Shown: one piece after another, positions 7,265-16,697 of the stretch
Layout of the letters: every line of letters starts with the position of its first letter
How positions within the stretch are numbered: the first letter of the stretch is position 1
Source of the DNA: Streptomyces cellulosae
GTDB lineage: Bacteria; Actinomycetota; Actinomycetes; Streptomycetales; Streptomycetaceae
Assembly (NCBI RefSeq): GCF_000721105.1
Contig: NZ_JOEV01000005.1
Span: forward strand, 1 to 64,000
Reading direction: 5' to 3'
Length of the DNA stretch: 64,000 nucleotides
Notes under the pieces: model-generated
The model's input: only the letters and a program-made list of their open reading frames with translations
The model's database searches: none
What the model was told of the DNA's origin: nothing
Position numbers and translations under genes: made by a program

Positions 7265-7819
7265 CTGAGGCATGAGGTCGCGCGGCAGGCATCGCGTGCC
7301 CTCGTCCGAGAGGATGCGCAAGCCGATGTGCAGGGTTTGCTCGGGCAGTTGAACGAAATGTTCCAAGCGAGTCGGGCATCATGTGCCGGGTTGACCTGTG
7401 AGGGAGCGAAGAGCAGCGGCCGTCCAGCGGGCCGCTGACCAGTCGGCGTAGTGGTGTCCGGGCGTGGGCCTGGTCCCAGCGGTCGCCGACAATGTGGGCT
7501 GCGCGCAGTCGCCTTGGGATTGCCCGCGCTCGTCGAGAATGATGGCAGCCACTCGGCACTCCGGACTCAGGCTGCCTCCTCGGCTTTGACCACGCTGAAC
7601 CACCCCGGCTGCACCTCGGTCAGAGGTGCGCTCCGGGCGGGTGGCACCGACGTAGCGCATGGCGGTCTGCTCGGGGATGCCGAATCAGACGCTGGTGTTG
7701 AGGTCAGAGATCCGGGTTGGTGTATCGCCTGCATGGTCACCATCGCGGCGGCCAGGGTGGTCAGGACGGCAAGCGGGGCTGCGCGAAGGGCACCCGGTTG
7801 AGCGGAGGCTGCACCCCAC
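7265..7819. other. no supportable gene
   Basis: Long frames here, such as the minus-strand 7379-7660 and 7567-8004 frames, lack ribosome sites and show no recognisable motifs. The latter mostly mirrors the TetR gene. Likely decayed or intergenic sequence upstream of the TetR/monooxygenase pair. Confidence 0.4.
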
Positions 7820-7825
7820 ATGGTC

Positions 7826-7839
7826 ACGAACATGTTCGT
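7826..7839. promoter_or_regulatory. candidate TetR operator in front of tetR (7853)
   Basis: ACGAACATGTTCGT is a perfect 14-base palindrome, 14 bases before the regulator start. Its CGAACnnGTTCG core recurs twice in front of the FAD monooxygenase (8634-8645 and 8649-8660), which links the two promoters. Confidence 0.75.
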
Positions 7840-7852
7840 TACGATCGAGGTC

Positions 7853-8548
7853 ATGAATGCGAGAAGAGAGCCGGTCAGCCGCCGGGAGCGTCCGTCGAAG
7901 CCCGCCCTGTCCCGGCGCTGGATTGTGGACACGGCCGTGCGGATCATGCGGTCCGACGGACTGGAGAAGGTCACGATGCGCCGCCTGGCGCAGGAGCTGA
8001 ACACCGGCCCGGCTTCGCTCTACGTCTACGTCGCCAACACCGCCGAGTTGCACGCGGCTGTCCTGGATTCCCTGCTCGGCGAAGTCGACCTGGCCGGCCG
8101 GGGCGGCGGCGACGACTGGCGCGAGCAGCTCCGTGCTGTCATGACGTCGTACACCCTGGTTCTGTTCGAGCACCCCCAGCTCGCCCGGTCCGCACTCGTG
8201 GCCCGGCCGAGCGGTGAGAACTACCTGCGGCTGGTGGAGCGCATCCTCGACCTCCTCTCGCGCAGCGGCGCCGACCGCGAACAGGTCGCCTGGGGGGTGG
8301 ACAAGCTCCTCCAGGACGCGACGGCCACCGCGGCCGAGCAGGCGACGCATGAACACGACCCCACCTCCGAGGACGACTGGAACGCCGCCGTGCACGCCCT
8401 GCAGACCGTGGACGAGACCACACACCCGGCGATCACCGCACACATGCCGGACCTGATCAGCGGCACGGTCCGGGACCGGATGCGCTGGAGTTTCGACGTC
8501 CTCGTCAACGGCATCACGCGCACTCCCGTACCCTCCCCGGCCGACTGA
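7853..8548 (+). CDS. TetR/AcrR-family regulator of the adjacent FAD monooxygenase
   Basis: This 231-residue regulator has an N-terminal HTH: SRRWIVDTAVRIMRSDGLEK, then VTMRRLAQELNTGPASLYVY and VANTAELHAAVLD. The GPASLYVYVANTAEL recognition segment is that of the subfamily with a TetR_C-type ligand domain. The rest is helical, with WREQLRAVMTSYTLVLFEHP. ATG at 7853 follows a GAGG and a perfect palindrome at 7826-7839. The same palindrome core is repeated in front of the FAD monooxygenase 245 bases downstream, so it probably represses itself and that enzyme and is released by the enzyme's substrate. An in-frame ATG at 7820 lies inside the operator and is less likely. Confidence 0.92.
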   Translation: MNARREPVSRRERPSKPALSRRWIVDTAVRIMRSDGLEKVTMRRLAQELNTGPASLYVYVANTAELHAAVLDSLLGEVDLAGRGGGDDWREQLRAVMTSYTLVLFEHPQLARSALVARPSGENYLRLVERILDLLSRSGADREQVAWGVDKLLQDATATAAEQATHEHDPTSEDDWNAAVHALQTVDETTHPAITAHMPDLISGTVRDRMRWSFDVLVNGITRTPVPSPAD

Positions 8549-8633
8549 GCCCCGCGGGTCCGGCCACCGCACCGGTGGGCGTCGCCCGCCAGGCCTGGAG
8601 TGTCCTGCACGTCGTGATGACCGATGTGGGGTG

Positions 8634-8660
8634 CGAACTTGTTCGTAACGAACGCGTTCG
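8634..8660. promoter_or_regulatory. double TetR operator upstream of the FAD monooxygenase
   Basis: Two CGAACnnGTTCG palindromes, CGAACTTGTTCG at 8634-8645 and CGAACGCGTTCG at 8649-8660, are separated by 3 bases (TAA). They match the core at 7827-7838 in front of the regulator. Tandem sites of this kind fit binding of two TetR dimers over a promoter. Confidence 0.75.
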
Positions 8661-8792
8661 CTACGGTGGAGTGGCCGGTGGGATCGCTTCCCGAACAGCC
8701 GTGCAGCGCCGGCGCCGCCCATGGGCGGCGCCGATGGCGGCAGCCGTTTCCCGGTGCGCACACGCTCCCTCACTTCTTCGAAGAGGTTCGCC

Positions 8793-9938
8793 ATGAGCAC
8801 CAACCACCACTTCCCTCTCGCCATCGTCGGCGGTGGCTTGGGCGGTCTGACCGCCGCCCGCGTCCTGCACGTCCACGGCATCGAGTCGGCGATCTTCGAC
8901 CTGGAGGCATCGGCGGCGGCCCGTACGCAAGGAGGGATGCTCGACATCCACGAGGAGAACGGGCAGAAGGCCCTGCACGCCGCCGGCCTGCACGACGACT
9001 TCCTCAAATTCGTCCACGAGGGCGGCCAGGCCATGCGCCTGCTGGGCCCTGACGGCACGGTGCACGTGTCCGAGGAGGACGACGACACCGGCGGCCGGCC
9101 GGAGGTGGACCGCGGCGACCTGCGCGATCTGCTCCTGAACTCCTTGCCCGACGGCACGATCCACTGGGACCGGAAGGTCACCGGTGCTCGGCCGCTGGGC
9201 GACGGGCGTCACGAGGTGACGTTCGCCGACGGCTCGGTCATCACCACCGACCTCCTCATCGGCGCCGACGGCGCCTGGTCGCGCGTACGCCCGCTGGTCT
9301 CCGACGCCAAGCCCGTCTACACCGGTATCTCCCTCGTCGAGACCGACCTGTTCGAAGCCGACACCCGCCACCCGCGCAGCGCCGCGGTCGTCGGCGGTGG
9401 ATTCTTCCTCGCCCTGGGGCACCAACGCGGTGTCCTCGCGCACCGGGAGAGCGACGGCTCGCTCCACGTGTACACCGCGCTCAAGGCGGACGAGGGCTGG
9501 CTGGACACGATCGATTTCACCGACCACGCCGCCGCCAAGGCCGCGGTCCTCGCTCAATTCGAGGGCTGGGACGAGGGCCTGCGCGGACTGGTCGCCGACG
9601 CGGAGACGATCGCTCCGCGCCGTGTCCACGCCCTGCCGGTCGGGCACCGCTGGGACCGTGTCCCGGGCGTGACGCTGCTCGGCGACGCTGCCCATGTGAT
9701 GTCCCCGTTCGCGGGGGAGGGAGCCAACCTGGCCATGTTCGACGGCGCAGAACTCGCCCTGGCCATCGCCGCCCACCCCGGCGACGCCGAGGCCGCCCTG
9801 GCCGCCTACGAGGAAGCACACTTCCCGCGCAGCGAGGCATCCGCCGCCGAGTCAGCCGCCAGCCTGGACATGATGTTCGGCGAGCGGGGCCTGGAGCAGA
9901 TGGTCGAGTTCTTCACCGCCCGCCCTGCAGCCCAGTGA
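8793..9938 (+). CDS. TetX-like FAD-dependent monooxygenase
   Basis: The 381-residue protein is a class A flavin monooxygenase. It has an N-terminal GxGxxG dinucleotide motif (IVGGGLGGLTAARVL), the GGMLDIHEENGQKAL segment, the DRGDLRDLLLNSL block with HWDRKV, the DG motif GADGAWSRVRPLV, and the GD motif LLGDAAHVMSPFAGEGANLA. GG(M/T)LD(I/L)H, NDLRxxLLNSL and GDAAHxMPPFAGxG are shared with TetX, and the length (TetX 388) agrees. TetX hydroxylates tetracyclines at C11a. Here resistance is only a possibility, since related enzymes hydroxylate other aromatic polyketides. ATG 8793 has GAAGAGG upstream. It is controlled from a double operator shared with the TetR gene just before it. Confidence 0.88.
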   Translation: MSTNHHFPLAIVGGGLGGLTAARVLHVHGIESAIFDLEASAAARTQGGMLDIHEENGQKALHAAGLHDDFLKFVHEGGQAMRLLGPDGTVHVSEEDDDTGGRPEVDRGDLRDLLLNSLPDGTIHWDRKVTGARPLGDGRHEVTFADGSVITTDLLIGADGAWSRVRPLVSDAKPVYTGISLVETDLFEADTRHPRSAAVVGGGFFLALGHQRGVLAHRESDGSLHVYTALKADEGWLDTIDFTDHAAAKAAVLAQFEGWDEGLRGLVADAETIAPRRVHALPVGHRWDRVPGVTLLGDAAHVMSPFAGEGANLAMFDGAELALAIAAHPGDAEAALAAYEEAHFPRSEASAAESAASLDMMFGERGLEQMVEFFTARPAAQ

Positions 9939-10262
9939 GATCAGAGCTGGCAGCCGCTTGACCTTCCCGACACGCCGCCACAGGAATCCAGGCGTAGCAG
10001 GCGCGACATAGGGACGGGTTGCGGGACCCCGGTGGTGGGTGTCGTACCGGCGCGGTGCCCAGTGGCGTCGGGCGGCTTCCTCCAGCACGGCGACGGCGTG
10101 TGGCCGGGTGGCGAGAACCCAGGCGGTCCGCGCGGCGCACCGGGTGGACCCGGGGAGTCAGCGCACCGACGGCGAGGCGGAGCCCGTTCGGACGGGACTT
10201 CGGGCGGGCCCGCCGGTCCGCGGGGACTGCCCAGAGGCCGGAATGCCTCCTGCTGGGAAAAG
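9939..10262. other. no supportable gene
   Basis: Frames are open on both strands but none has a ribosome site or recognised motif. Base composition stays high-GC without a clear codon signal. Confidence 0.35.
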
Positions 10263-10487
10263 TCAGTGGGACCAAAAAAGCGGATCGTTGATCGTGGAAG
10301 CGGCCCCCGCCTCGAAGTCTTGGCCGCACTCCACGACCTGCTCATTTCCGATGGTCGCGTCAGACGGATCCCCGTGTCCGTGGCCATCGCCGATGTCCGA
10401 CCCCATCACCGCACAGAAGTTGCCGGTCGCCCGGGTGCTGTCGTCGCCGTGCGCAACCCCGCCGCAGAGAACCACGCCACCGGTCAC
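10263..10487 (-). CDS. possible short secreted peptide, probably a fragment
   Basis: From a GTG at 10487 the frame gives 74 residues. It opens with a short hydrophobic, signal-like segment (GGVVLCGGVAHGDD), followed by ATGNFCAVMGSDIG, DGHGHGDPSDATIGN, and EQVVECGQDFEAG with two Cys. The composition (Gly, Asp, His, two Cys) is unlike a shadow frame and looks like a small exported protein. However, the N-terminus is too short for a normal signal peptide, and an IS-like C-terminus ends 6 bases upstream. It may be a gene whose front was replaced by an insertion. I do not recognise the family. Confidence 0.28.
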   Translation of the reverse strand: MTGGVVLCGGVAHGDDSTRATGNFCAVMGSDIGDGHGHGDPSDATIGNEQVVECGQDFEAGAASTINDPLFWSH

Positions 10488-10492
10488 GACCG

Positions 10493-10655
10493 TTATTCGG
10501 CCGCGAACTTGTCGAGCTTCCCCATCGCTTCTCCGATTCCAGAGGCGGCCTGGGTGTACTGACCCGTGAGGTCGGGGACGCGGCTGGCGGGTGGTTGGCC
10601 TTTCAGCGCGGTGTGACCGCGGTGGTGCGCGGTGGTGAACCTCGTCGTGGCGGTC
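10493..10655 (-). pseudogene. C-terminal relic of an IS481-like transposase
   Basis: The minus-strand frame ending at 10493 reads FTTAHHRGHTALKGQPPASR and then VPDLTGQYTQ. IS481-type DDE transposases end in a motif like YNHHRPHxALGGxPPxSRxxNLxGxYT. Only this terminal block remains, with an extra tail of about 19 codons to the stop. Confidence 0.45.
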
Positions 10656-10764
10656 GGTGCGGCTGCCCACCGGAGGAGCGAGGCACCCAGAGGGTTTTGC
10701 TCCGGAATTGCCGCCCCATGACCGTTTGACTACGGCCCGGTAGCCATGATGGTGCACGTCTTGG

Positions 10765-10783
10765 TTAGGTATGCCTACGCTAA
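10765..10783 (+). promoter_or_regulatory. iron box (DmdR1/IdeR-type) upstream of the efe operon
   Basis: TTAGGTATGCCTACGCTAA matches the actinobacterial 19-base iron-box consensus TTAGGTTAGGCTAACCTAA at 14 of 19 positions, including both outer arms. It lies 42 bases upstream of the EfeU-EfeO start, so iron-loaded DmdR/IdeR repression is expected. The match was made by eye. Confidence 0.75.
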
Positions 10784-10824
10784 TGGATGTTGTCCCGTGG
10801 CGGAGGCCGTCTGGGGAGGGCCGC

Positions 10825-12852
10825 ATGTGGGATGACGTGTTTCCGAGCTTCCTGATCGGACTGCGGGAGGGACTGGAAGCCGGACTCATCGTCTCCATCC
10901 TCGTCGCGACGCTCGTGAGAGTCGACGCCCGCTCCCGGCTGCCGCAGGTGTGGACGGGCGTGCTCGCGGCGATCGCGCTCGCGATGAGCTTCGGCGCGGT
11001 GCTGACCTTCACCGCCGCGTCCCTGTCGGCCACCGCCCAGGAAGCCTTCGGCGGCACCCTCAGCGTGATCGCGGTGGCGTTCGTCACCGCGATGGTGTTC
11101 TGGATGCGCCGCTCAGCCCGCAGCCTGTCCGGAGAGATCAAGGAGAAGGCCACCGGAGCGCTCACCATGGGCGCGGGCGCGCTGATCCTCACCTCCTTCC
11201 TCGCCGTGGGCCGGGAGGGCCTGGAGACCGCCCTGTTCCTGTGGACCACCGCCCAGGCGGCCGGCGAGTCCGCCGGCCCCCTGACCGGTGCCGCCCTCGG
11301 CCTGGCCCTGTCGGCCGTGCTGTGCTGGAGCCTGTACCGGCGGGTCCTGAAGATCAACCTGACGAAATTCTTCACCGCCACCGGTGCCGTCCTCATCGTC
11401 ATCGCCGCCGGGGTCTTCGGCTACGGCCTGCGCGACCTGCAGGAGGGCGGCGTGCTGCCCGGGAAGACGGCCTACGCCGTCGACTTGAGCGGCAGCATCG
11501 ACGCCGGCTCCTGGTACAGCACCCTGGTTCAGGGCGTGTTCAATCTGACGCCGACCATGACCGGGCTCCAGGTCGTCGGCTACGCCGCATACCTCGCCGT
11601 GGCGATGACGTTGTTCGTCCGAGGCGTACGCGTCACGGCCCCGAAGCCCGCCCCGGACAGGGAAGCACCCACCCGGACCTCCCCACCCGCACGGCGCCGC
11701 CCCGCCTGGATGGTTCCTCTCGCGGTCGTCACCGTCCCCGCGCTCCTCGCGGGCATCGCCGTGGCAATCGGGCGTCCCGCGCCCGTCGGCGCCCAGACCG
11801 TCGCCGTCTCGGAGCAGGAGTGCGGCAAGGGCTTCACCGCTCCGAAGCCCGGCCGGCGGACCTTCCAGATGCACAACACCGGCAACAAGACCTCCGAGGT
11901 GTACCTCGTCGACCCGGCCACGAACTCCGTCTACGGCGAGATCGAGGGCCTGGCCCCCGGTACCACTCGCGCCCTGGTCGCCACCGTCGCCGGCGGCACG
12001 TACGCGTGGCGCTGCGTGCCCACCGGTGGTACCGGGGTCACCTCCAAGGCCGTCCGCGTCACCGGCGGCGGGGCTGCGAAGGCGGTCGTCCCGGTCTCTG
12101 AGCACGACCTCTCCGGCCCGCTCGTGCGGTATCGGACGTATGTCGAGAAGGGCCTGGCCACGCTGGTGACCCAGACCCGCGCTCTCACCGACGACATCGA
12201 GCACGACCACCTCGGCCGAGCCCGCACCGACTGGCTCACCGCGCACCGCACCTACGCCTCCCTCGGCGCCGCCTACGGCACCTTCGAGGACTACGACCAG
12301 AAGATCGACGGCAGGGCCGACGGCCTGCCGGACGGCGTGCGCGACAAGGAATTCACCGGCTTCCACCGCATCGAGTACGGCCTGTGGCACGGCGAGCCCT
12401 CCACCTCGCTCACCGGCCCGGCCCAGCAGCTGGCGACCGACGCCACGGGACTGCGCACCGTCTTCCCGCACCAGGATTTCGACCCGTCCGATCTGCCGCT
12501 GCGTGCTCACGAGATCCTCGAGAACACCCTGCAGTTCGAACTGACCGGCGACACCGACGAGGGCAGCGGCACCGGCCTCGCCACCGCCGGCGCCAACCTC
12601 GCGGGCACCCGGGAACTGCTCACCGTACTCAGGCCGCTGCTGACCACCCGCGCCCCGCACCTGCTGCCGACCCTCGACACGGACATCGCCCGCCTGCAGA
12701 AGCTCCTCAACGCCGCCCACCGTGGCAGCTCCTGGACCCCCGTCGGACAACTCGACGCCGCCACCCGCGCCCGCGTCGACGGGGCCACCGGCCAGCTCCT
12801 GGAGGACCTCTCCCCCGTCCCGGACCTGCTGGAAATCCGGAAGTCCGCCTGA
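10825..12852 (+). CDS. efeU: EfeU-EfeO fusion: FTR1-type iron permease joined to cupredoxin/M75 domain
   Basis: ATG 10825 has GGGGAGGG upstream. The 675-residue protein joins two normally separate proteins. Residues 1-280 are the Ftr1/EfeU permease with seven or so membrane helices and two REGLE iron-binding motifs (LREGLEAG near residue 14, GREGLETA near 130). A membrane segment ([19 protein letters not shown]) at about 310-330 is followed by a cupredoxin-like domain ([10 protein letters not shown] to TYAWRCVP). Residues 425-675 are an EfeO/imelysin M75 domain with the HxxE metal motif in [11 protein letters not shown] near residue 514. In the EfeUOB system, ferrous iron is delivered by EfeO to EfeU with EfeB's help. 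Here carrier and channel are covalently linked. The next gene, efeB, overlaps by one base, and an iron box precedes the operon. Confidence 0.93.
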   Translation: MWDDVFPSFLIGLREGLEAGLIVSILVATLVRVDARSRLPQVWTGVLAAIALAMSFGAVLTFTAASLSATAQEAFGGTLSVIAVAFVTAMVFWMRRSARSLSGEIKEKATGALTMGAGALILTSFLAVGREGLETALFLWTTAQAAGESAGPLTGAALGLALSAVLCWSLYRRVLKINLTKFFTATGAVLIVIAAGVFGYGLRDLQEGGVLPGKTAYAVDLSGSIDAGSWYSTLVQGVFNLTPTMTGLQVVGYAAYLAVAMTLFVRGVRVTAPKPAPDREAPTRTSPPARRRPAWMVPLAVVTVPALLAGIAVAIGRPAPVGAQTVAVSEQECGKGFTAPKPGRRTFQMHNTGNKTSEVYLVDPATNSVYGEIEGLAPGTTRALVATVAGGTYAWRCVPTGGTGVTSKAVRVTGGGAAKAVVPVSEHDLSGPLVRYRTYVEKGLATLVTQTRALTDDIEHDHLGRARTDWLTAHRTYASLGAAYGTFEDYDQKIDGRADGLPDGVRDKEFTGFHRIEYGLWHGEPSTSLTGPAQQLATDATGLRTVFPHQDFDPSDLPLRAHEILENTLQFELTGDTDEGSGTGLATAGANLAGTRELLTVLRPLLTTRAPHLLPTLDTDIARLQKLLNAAHRGSSWTPVGQLDAATRARVDGATGQLLEDLSPVPDLLEIRKSA

Positions 12853-14189
12853 TGACCACCGCACACCACCGAAGCGACACCCCCGCACGCAGCGAAGGGA
12901 ACATCCCCATGCCGTCCGCCGAATCCCCCGCCGCGCAGGGCGGCTGCCCCGCCGGTGCCGGCCGCCGCTCCTTCGTGAAGACGGCCCTCGGCGCCGGAAC
13001 CGGCGTGGCCCTGGTCGGCGGGGGCCTCGCGCTCACCGAGAGCGGCGGCGGCACCGCGCACGCCGCAGCGCAGACGGAGAGCGCCGCCAAAGTGCCCTTC
13101 CACGGGACTCACCAGGCCGGCATCATCACCCCCGCGCAGGCCGCCGCCATCTTCGTCTCCTTCAGCGTCATCGCCGAGGATCGCGCGCAGTTGGCCGAGT
13201 TGCTGAAGACGATCACCAGCCGGGCCCGTTTCCTGGCCTCCGGGGGTACCCCCGCCGACCTCGGAGTCGGGGCCCCGCCCTCCGACAACGGCATACTCGG
13301 CCCGACCGTCCCCGCCGACGGCCTCACCATCACGGTCGGCGTCGGCGCGTCCCTCTTCGACGACCGCTACGGCCTCGCCAAGGCGAAACCCCGCGGCCTC
13401 ACCCTCATGCGCACCTTCCCCAACGACGACCTCAGGCCCGCCGAGTGCCACGGCGACCTGTCCCTGCAGATCTGCGCCAACCGCCAGGACACGGTCCTGC
13501 ACGCGCTGCGCGACATCGCCAAGCACACCCGCGGTGCCCTGCAGATCAAGTGGCGCATCGACGGCTTCCAGAACGCGCCCCGCCCCGCCGGCGCCCAGCG
13601 CAACCTGCTCGGTTTCAAGGACGGCATCGCCAATCCCGACGTCACCTCGGCCCGCGAGAACAACCGCCTCATCTGGGTGGGCGACAGCGGCGGCGAGCCG
13701 GCATGGGCCCGGGGCGGCAGCTACCAGGTCATCCGGATCATCCGCATGCTCGTCGAGTTCTGGGACCGGGTCTCGCTCACCGAGCAGGAGCTGATGTTCG
13801 GCCGCCGCAAGGACACCGGCGCCCCACTCGACGGCGCCAAGGAGACCGACACACCCAACTACGCCAAGGACCCGCACGGGACCGCGATCCCCCTCGACGC
13901 CCACATCCGCCTCGCCAACCCACGCACCGCCGCCACCGACGACTCCCGCATCCTGCGCCGCGGCTACAACTACGACCGCGGGATCGACGTCGTCGGCGAC
14001 CTCGACATGGGCCTGGTCTTCTGCTGCTACCAACAGGACGTCAAGCGCCAGTTCGAGGCCACCCAAACCCGCCTGATCGATGAGCCCCTCGTCGACTACA
14101 TCTCGCCCACCGGCGGCGGCTACTTCTTCGCCCTGCCCGGAGTGCGCGACGGCAGGGACTGGTTCGGCCGCGGACTGCTCGCTGCCTGA
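12852..14189 (+). CDS. efeB: Tat-exported deferrochelatase/Dyp-type peroxidase EfeB
   Basis: The ATG at 12852 overlaps the stop of the fusion gene (TGATG). A second in-frame ATG at 12909 with an AAGGGA site is an equally good start. A twin-arginine signal ([14 protein letters not shown] then [11 protein letters not shown]) shows export of a folded heme protein. The mature part is a Dyp peroxidase of about 390 residues with the family GxxDG motif as GFKDGIANP near residue 254, preceded by [10 protein letters not shown]. It ends in [15 protein letters not shown] with a usual C-terminal ferredoxin-like repeat. EfeB oxidises Fe(II) or removes iron from heme outside the membrane for uptake by EfeU/EfeO. 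The order U/O-B under one iron box supports the pathway call. Confidence 0.94.
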   Translation: MTTAHHRSDTPARSEGNIPMPSAESPAAQGGCPAGAGRRSFVKTALGAGTGVALVGGGLALTESGGGTAHAAAQTESAAKVPFHGTHQAGIITPAQAAAIFVSFSVIAEDRAQLAELLKTITSRARFLASGGTPADLGVGAPPSDNGILGPTVPADGLTITVGVGASLFDDRYGLAKAKPRGLTLMRTFPNDDLRPAECHGDLSLQICANRQDTVLHALRDIAKHTRGALQIKWRIDGFQNAPRPAGAQRNLLGFKDGIANPDVTSARENNRLIWVGDSGGEPAWARGGSYQVIRIIRMLVEFWDRVSLTEQELMFGRRKDTGAPLDGAKETDTPNYAKDPHGTAIPLDAHIRLANPRTAATDDSRILRRGYNYDRGIDVVGDLDMGLVFCCYQQDVKRQFEATQTRLIDEPLVDYISPTGGGYFFALPGVRDGRDWFGRGLLAA

Positions 14190-14294
14190 CCCTCCTGCTC
14201 GGTCGGCTTGCGGCGAGCAACCGGGCGTACAGGTCAGCGCACTCCGGCCACGCTCGGTGGCACCGCCGCCAGAGCCGTGAAGAGGACGGTTCCG

Positions 14295-16697
14295 TCAGGA
14301 CCGCTCATGGGTTTCCTTCGGGTGCACACGTTGGGCCGGTGTGACGGGCAGGCGTACCTGTGTGTCGGCGCCTCCTTCCTCGCCGGTTGTCGGGCGCAGG
14401 CATTCGATGAGGTAGTCGCCGGTGTCGGGGTCGAGGGTCACGCCGTGGGTTTCGCTGCGGAATCCGGGGAAGCGGCGGTCGAAGGATTCGAGGGCGGTGA
14501 GGTAGCGCAGCAGCGGGCCGTCGGGGGCCCCGACACTCTCGCCGGGCATGAGGACGGGAATGCCGGGCGGGGTGACGGTGATCATGGCGGCGGCCACCTG
14601 GCCAGGCGCCTCCGTCAACCGTACGCGGTGGGTGCCGCCGCGGATCAGGCGCTGATAGCACAGGTGCGGTGGAGTGACCGGTTCCGGCAGTTGCTGGAAG
14701 GCGGTGTCCAGCAGGTCCACGAGGCGGACCGAGCGCAGGTGGTCGTGCATGTCCTGGCACAACTCGCGCAGGGTTCGGCCGGTGTACTGCCTGGGGTGTT
14801 CGGCGACCAGTGCGGGCAAGACCCTGTCGAGGGGGGCGTCCCCGTCGTAGAGGGCCTTGAAGTCCATCAGGGCGTCGAGGAGGGTGCCCCATTTGCCCTT
14901 GGTGATGCCCATGGAGAACAGGACGAGGGCCGTGTAGCTGTCGGTCTTTTCCACGACGATGTGGCGGGTGGCCAGGTACGCCGTGAGCACCCGCGCCGGG
15001 ATGCCCCACTCACCGGTCGCGCCGGTCGCGTCGATGCCCGGACAGGTCAGGGTGACTTTGACCGGGTCGAGCATGCAGTAGCCGTCGGTCAACCCCGGGA
15101 AGCCGTGCCAGGCCGCGCCAGGTTCCAGGTTCCAACAGGTCGGCTCGGTGCGCAGCAGGTCGGCCGGGGTCTCGTCGAACGGCAGCCGGGTGCCGGTGGC
15201 CGGGTCGGTGACCGTCTCGGGTTGCCACACGCCGAAGAACCACGGCGGTCGGTCGCCGGCTTCCTCGATACGGCGCCGGATGCGGACCATTTCCTGACGG
15301 AAGCGGACCGCCTCCGTCACGGCCTCGTCGATCAGCCAGCGGCCTTGCGGTCCGTCCATCATCGCCGTCGCCACATCCAGCGAGGCGATCATCGGATAGA
15401 GGGGGGAGGTGGTGCCGTGCATCATCAGCGCCTCGTTGAACCTGTCGTGTTCGACAGGAGCCCTCGGGGCGGGCTTGACGTGGACCATTGCGCTCTGGGA
15501 GAGCGCGGCCAGCAGTTTGTGGGTGGACTGTGTCGCGAAAACCGTCGGCCGGTCCGGTCCGGGGAAGGTGTCCTCGTCCACCGACATGCCGTACCGGCCC
15601 GCGTAGAGCGGGTGGAAGCGGGCGTACGCGAACCATGCCTCGTCGAAGTGCAGCCGGGGCGTGCTCGCGGCGAACGCCCGCGCCGCCACCGGGGCGTCGT
15701 AACACAGGCCGTCGTAGGTGGAGTTGGTGAAGACGGCGTACTGAGGGTGCGGTGACACAGCATCCCGGGTCAGCGGGTTCACGGCGATCCGAGCCGCGAC
15801 AGAGGCCGCTGCGAGCTCCGCCGGGGGAAGAGGTCCGGCCAGGCCGTAGCCGTTGCGGGTGGGGATCAGGTAGACCGGGCGCGCTCCGGAGACCACCAGG
15901 CCGTGCAGCACCGACTTGTGGCAGTTGCGGTCCACCAGCGCGATCTCGTCGCGGGTGACGCTGAAGTGGCCGACTACGCGATTGCAGGTGGAGTCCCCGT
16001 GCAGAACGAAATAGGTGAGGCCGGCACCGAAGACCCGGGCGGCGTTGCGCTCCGCATCTCCGATCGGGCCGGTGTGTTCGAACAGCGAGCCGAGCTCCCC
16101 CACGGAAATCGACAGGTCGCTACGCAACAGCCGCTCCCCGAAGTAGTCGTGGAAGGCCCGTCCCGCGGGCGACTTCAGCAAGGCGACACCGCCGGAGTGG
16201 GCCGGGGTGTGCCAGGAGTACTCGTGTGCGTCGTCGAAGCGGCGCAGCGCTCGGAAGAAGGGCGGCAGGACGGCCTCTTGGTAGGTGCGCGCGGCGGTGG
16301 TGATCCGGCCCGCGATGAACCCGGGAGTGTCCTCCAGCGGCCACACATAACCCACGACCGCCTCCGACACCCACAGCGGCAGGTCCCGTACACCGTCGGC
16401 GGTCATGACCAGGAAGACAGGCAATTCCTGGAACCGCCGGCCGATGGAGCGCAGCACCGCGGCGCCCCCGGGCTCGCTGTCCGGGCCTTTTCGGCCCGGA
16501 AGTTCCCAGGCGACCAGTGCCGCGCTCAGCCCCGCCTCCGTCCGCAGCACAGCTTCGGCGTCGGCGACGCCTGCCGCCCATCGGACGTCGAACCCCCGCT
16601 TCCCGATCGCCTCAGCGATGCGCACCAGCTGCTCGGCACCGGCACCCTCATCCTGTGGACGTTCCCCTACCGCGATCAAAACCCTGCTGTCTGCCAT
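14295..16697 (-). CDS. PLP-dependent Orn/Lys/Arg decarboxylase (AdiA-like, fold I)
   Basis: The 800-residue protein starts at ATG 16697 behind GGGAGGGG; the open frame upstream is not used. Residues 1-130 form a CheY-like wing domain (SRVLIAVGERP, ALVAWELPGRKG, LPVFLVMT). The PLP domain follows with HTPAHSGGVALL, FVLHGDSTCNRVVG, RNCHKSVLHGL, LHFDEAWFAYARFHPLY and the Schiff-base lysine in TQSTHKLLAALSQ near residue 394. The C-terminal domain has KTDSYTALVLFSMGITKGKW. Length and motif order match biodegradative/biosynthetic arginine, lysine or ornithine decarboxylases; the exact substrate cannot be fixed from sequence. It converges on efeB with about 105 bases between the stops and has no obvious operon partner such as an antiporter. 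Confidence 0.9.
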   Translation of the reverse strand: MADSRVLIAVGERPQDEGAGAEQLVRIAEAIGKRGFDVRWAAGVADAEAVLRTEAGLSAALVAWELPGRKGPDSEPGGAAVLRSIGRRFQELPVFLVMTADGVRDLPLWVSEAVVGYVWPLEDTPGFIAGRITTAARTYQEAVLPPFFRALRRFDDAHEYSWHTPAHSGGVALLKSPAGRAFHDYFGERLLRSDLSISVGELGSLFEHTGPIGDAERNAARVFGAGLTYFVLHGDSTCNRVVGHFSVTRDEIALVDRNCHKSVLHGLVVSGARPVYLIPTRNGYGLAGPLPPAELAAASVAARIAVNPLTRDAVSPHPQYAVFTNSTYDGLCYDAPVAARAFAASTPRLHFDEAWFAYARFHPLYAGRYGMSVDEDTFPGPDRPTVFATQSTHKLLAALSQSAMVHVKPAPRAPVEHDRFNEALMMHGTTSPLYPMIASLDVATAMMDGPQGRWLIDEAVTEAVRFRQEMVRIRRRIEEAGDRPPWFFGVWQPETVTDPATGTRLPFDETPADLLRTEPTCWNLEPGAAWHGFPGLTDGYCMLDPVKVTLTCPGIDATGATGEWGIPARVLTAYLATRHIVVEKTDSYTALVLFSMGITKGKWGTLLDALMDFKALYDGDAPLDRVLPALVAEHPRQYTGRTLRELCQDMHDHLRSVRLVDLLDTAFQQLPEPVTPPHLCYQRLIRGGTHRVRLTEAPGQVAAAMITVTPPGIPVLMPGESVGAPDGPLLRYLTALESFDRRFPGFRSETHGVTLDPDTGDYLIECLRPTTGEEGGADTQVRLPVTPAQRVHPKETHERS

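Noticed and set aside
10263..11402. A 379-codon minus-strand frame overlapping the start of the EfeU-EfeO gene
   Set aside because: The part opposite the fusion gene is a shadow; only the last 74 codons look possibly genuine and are listed separately.
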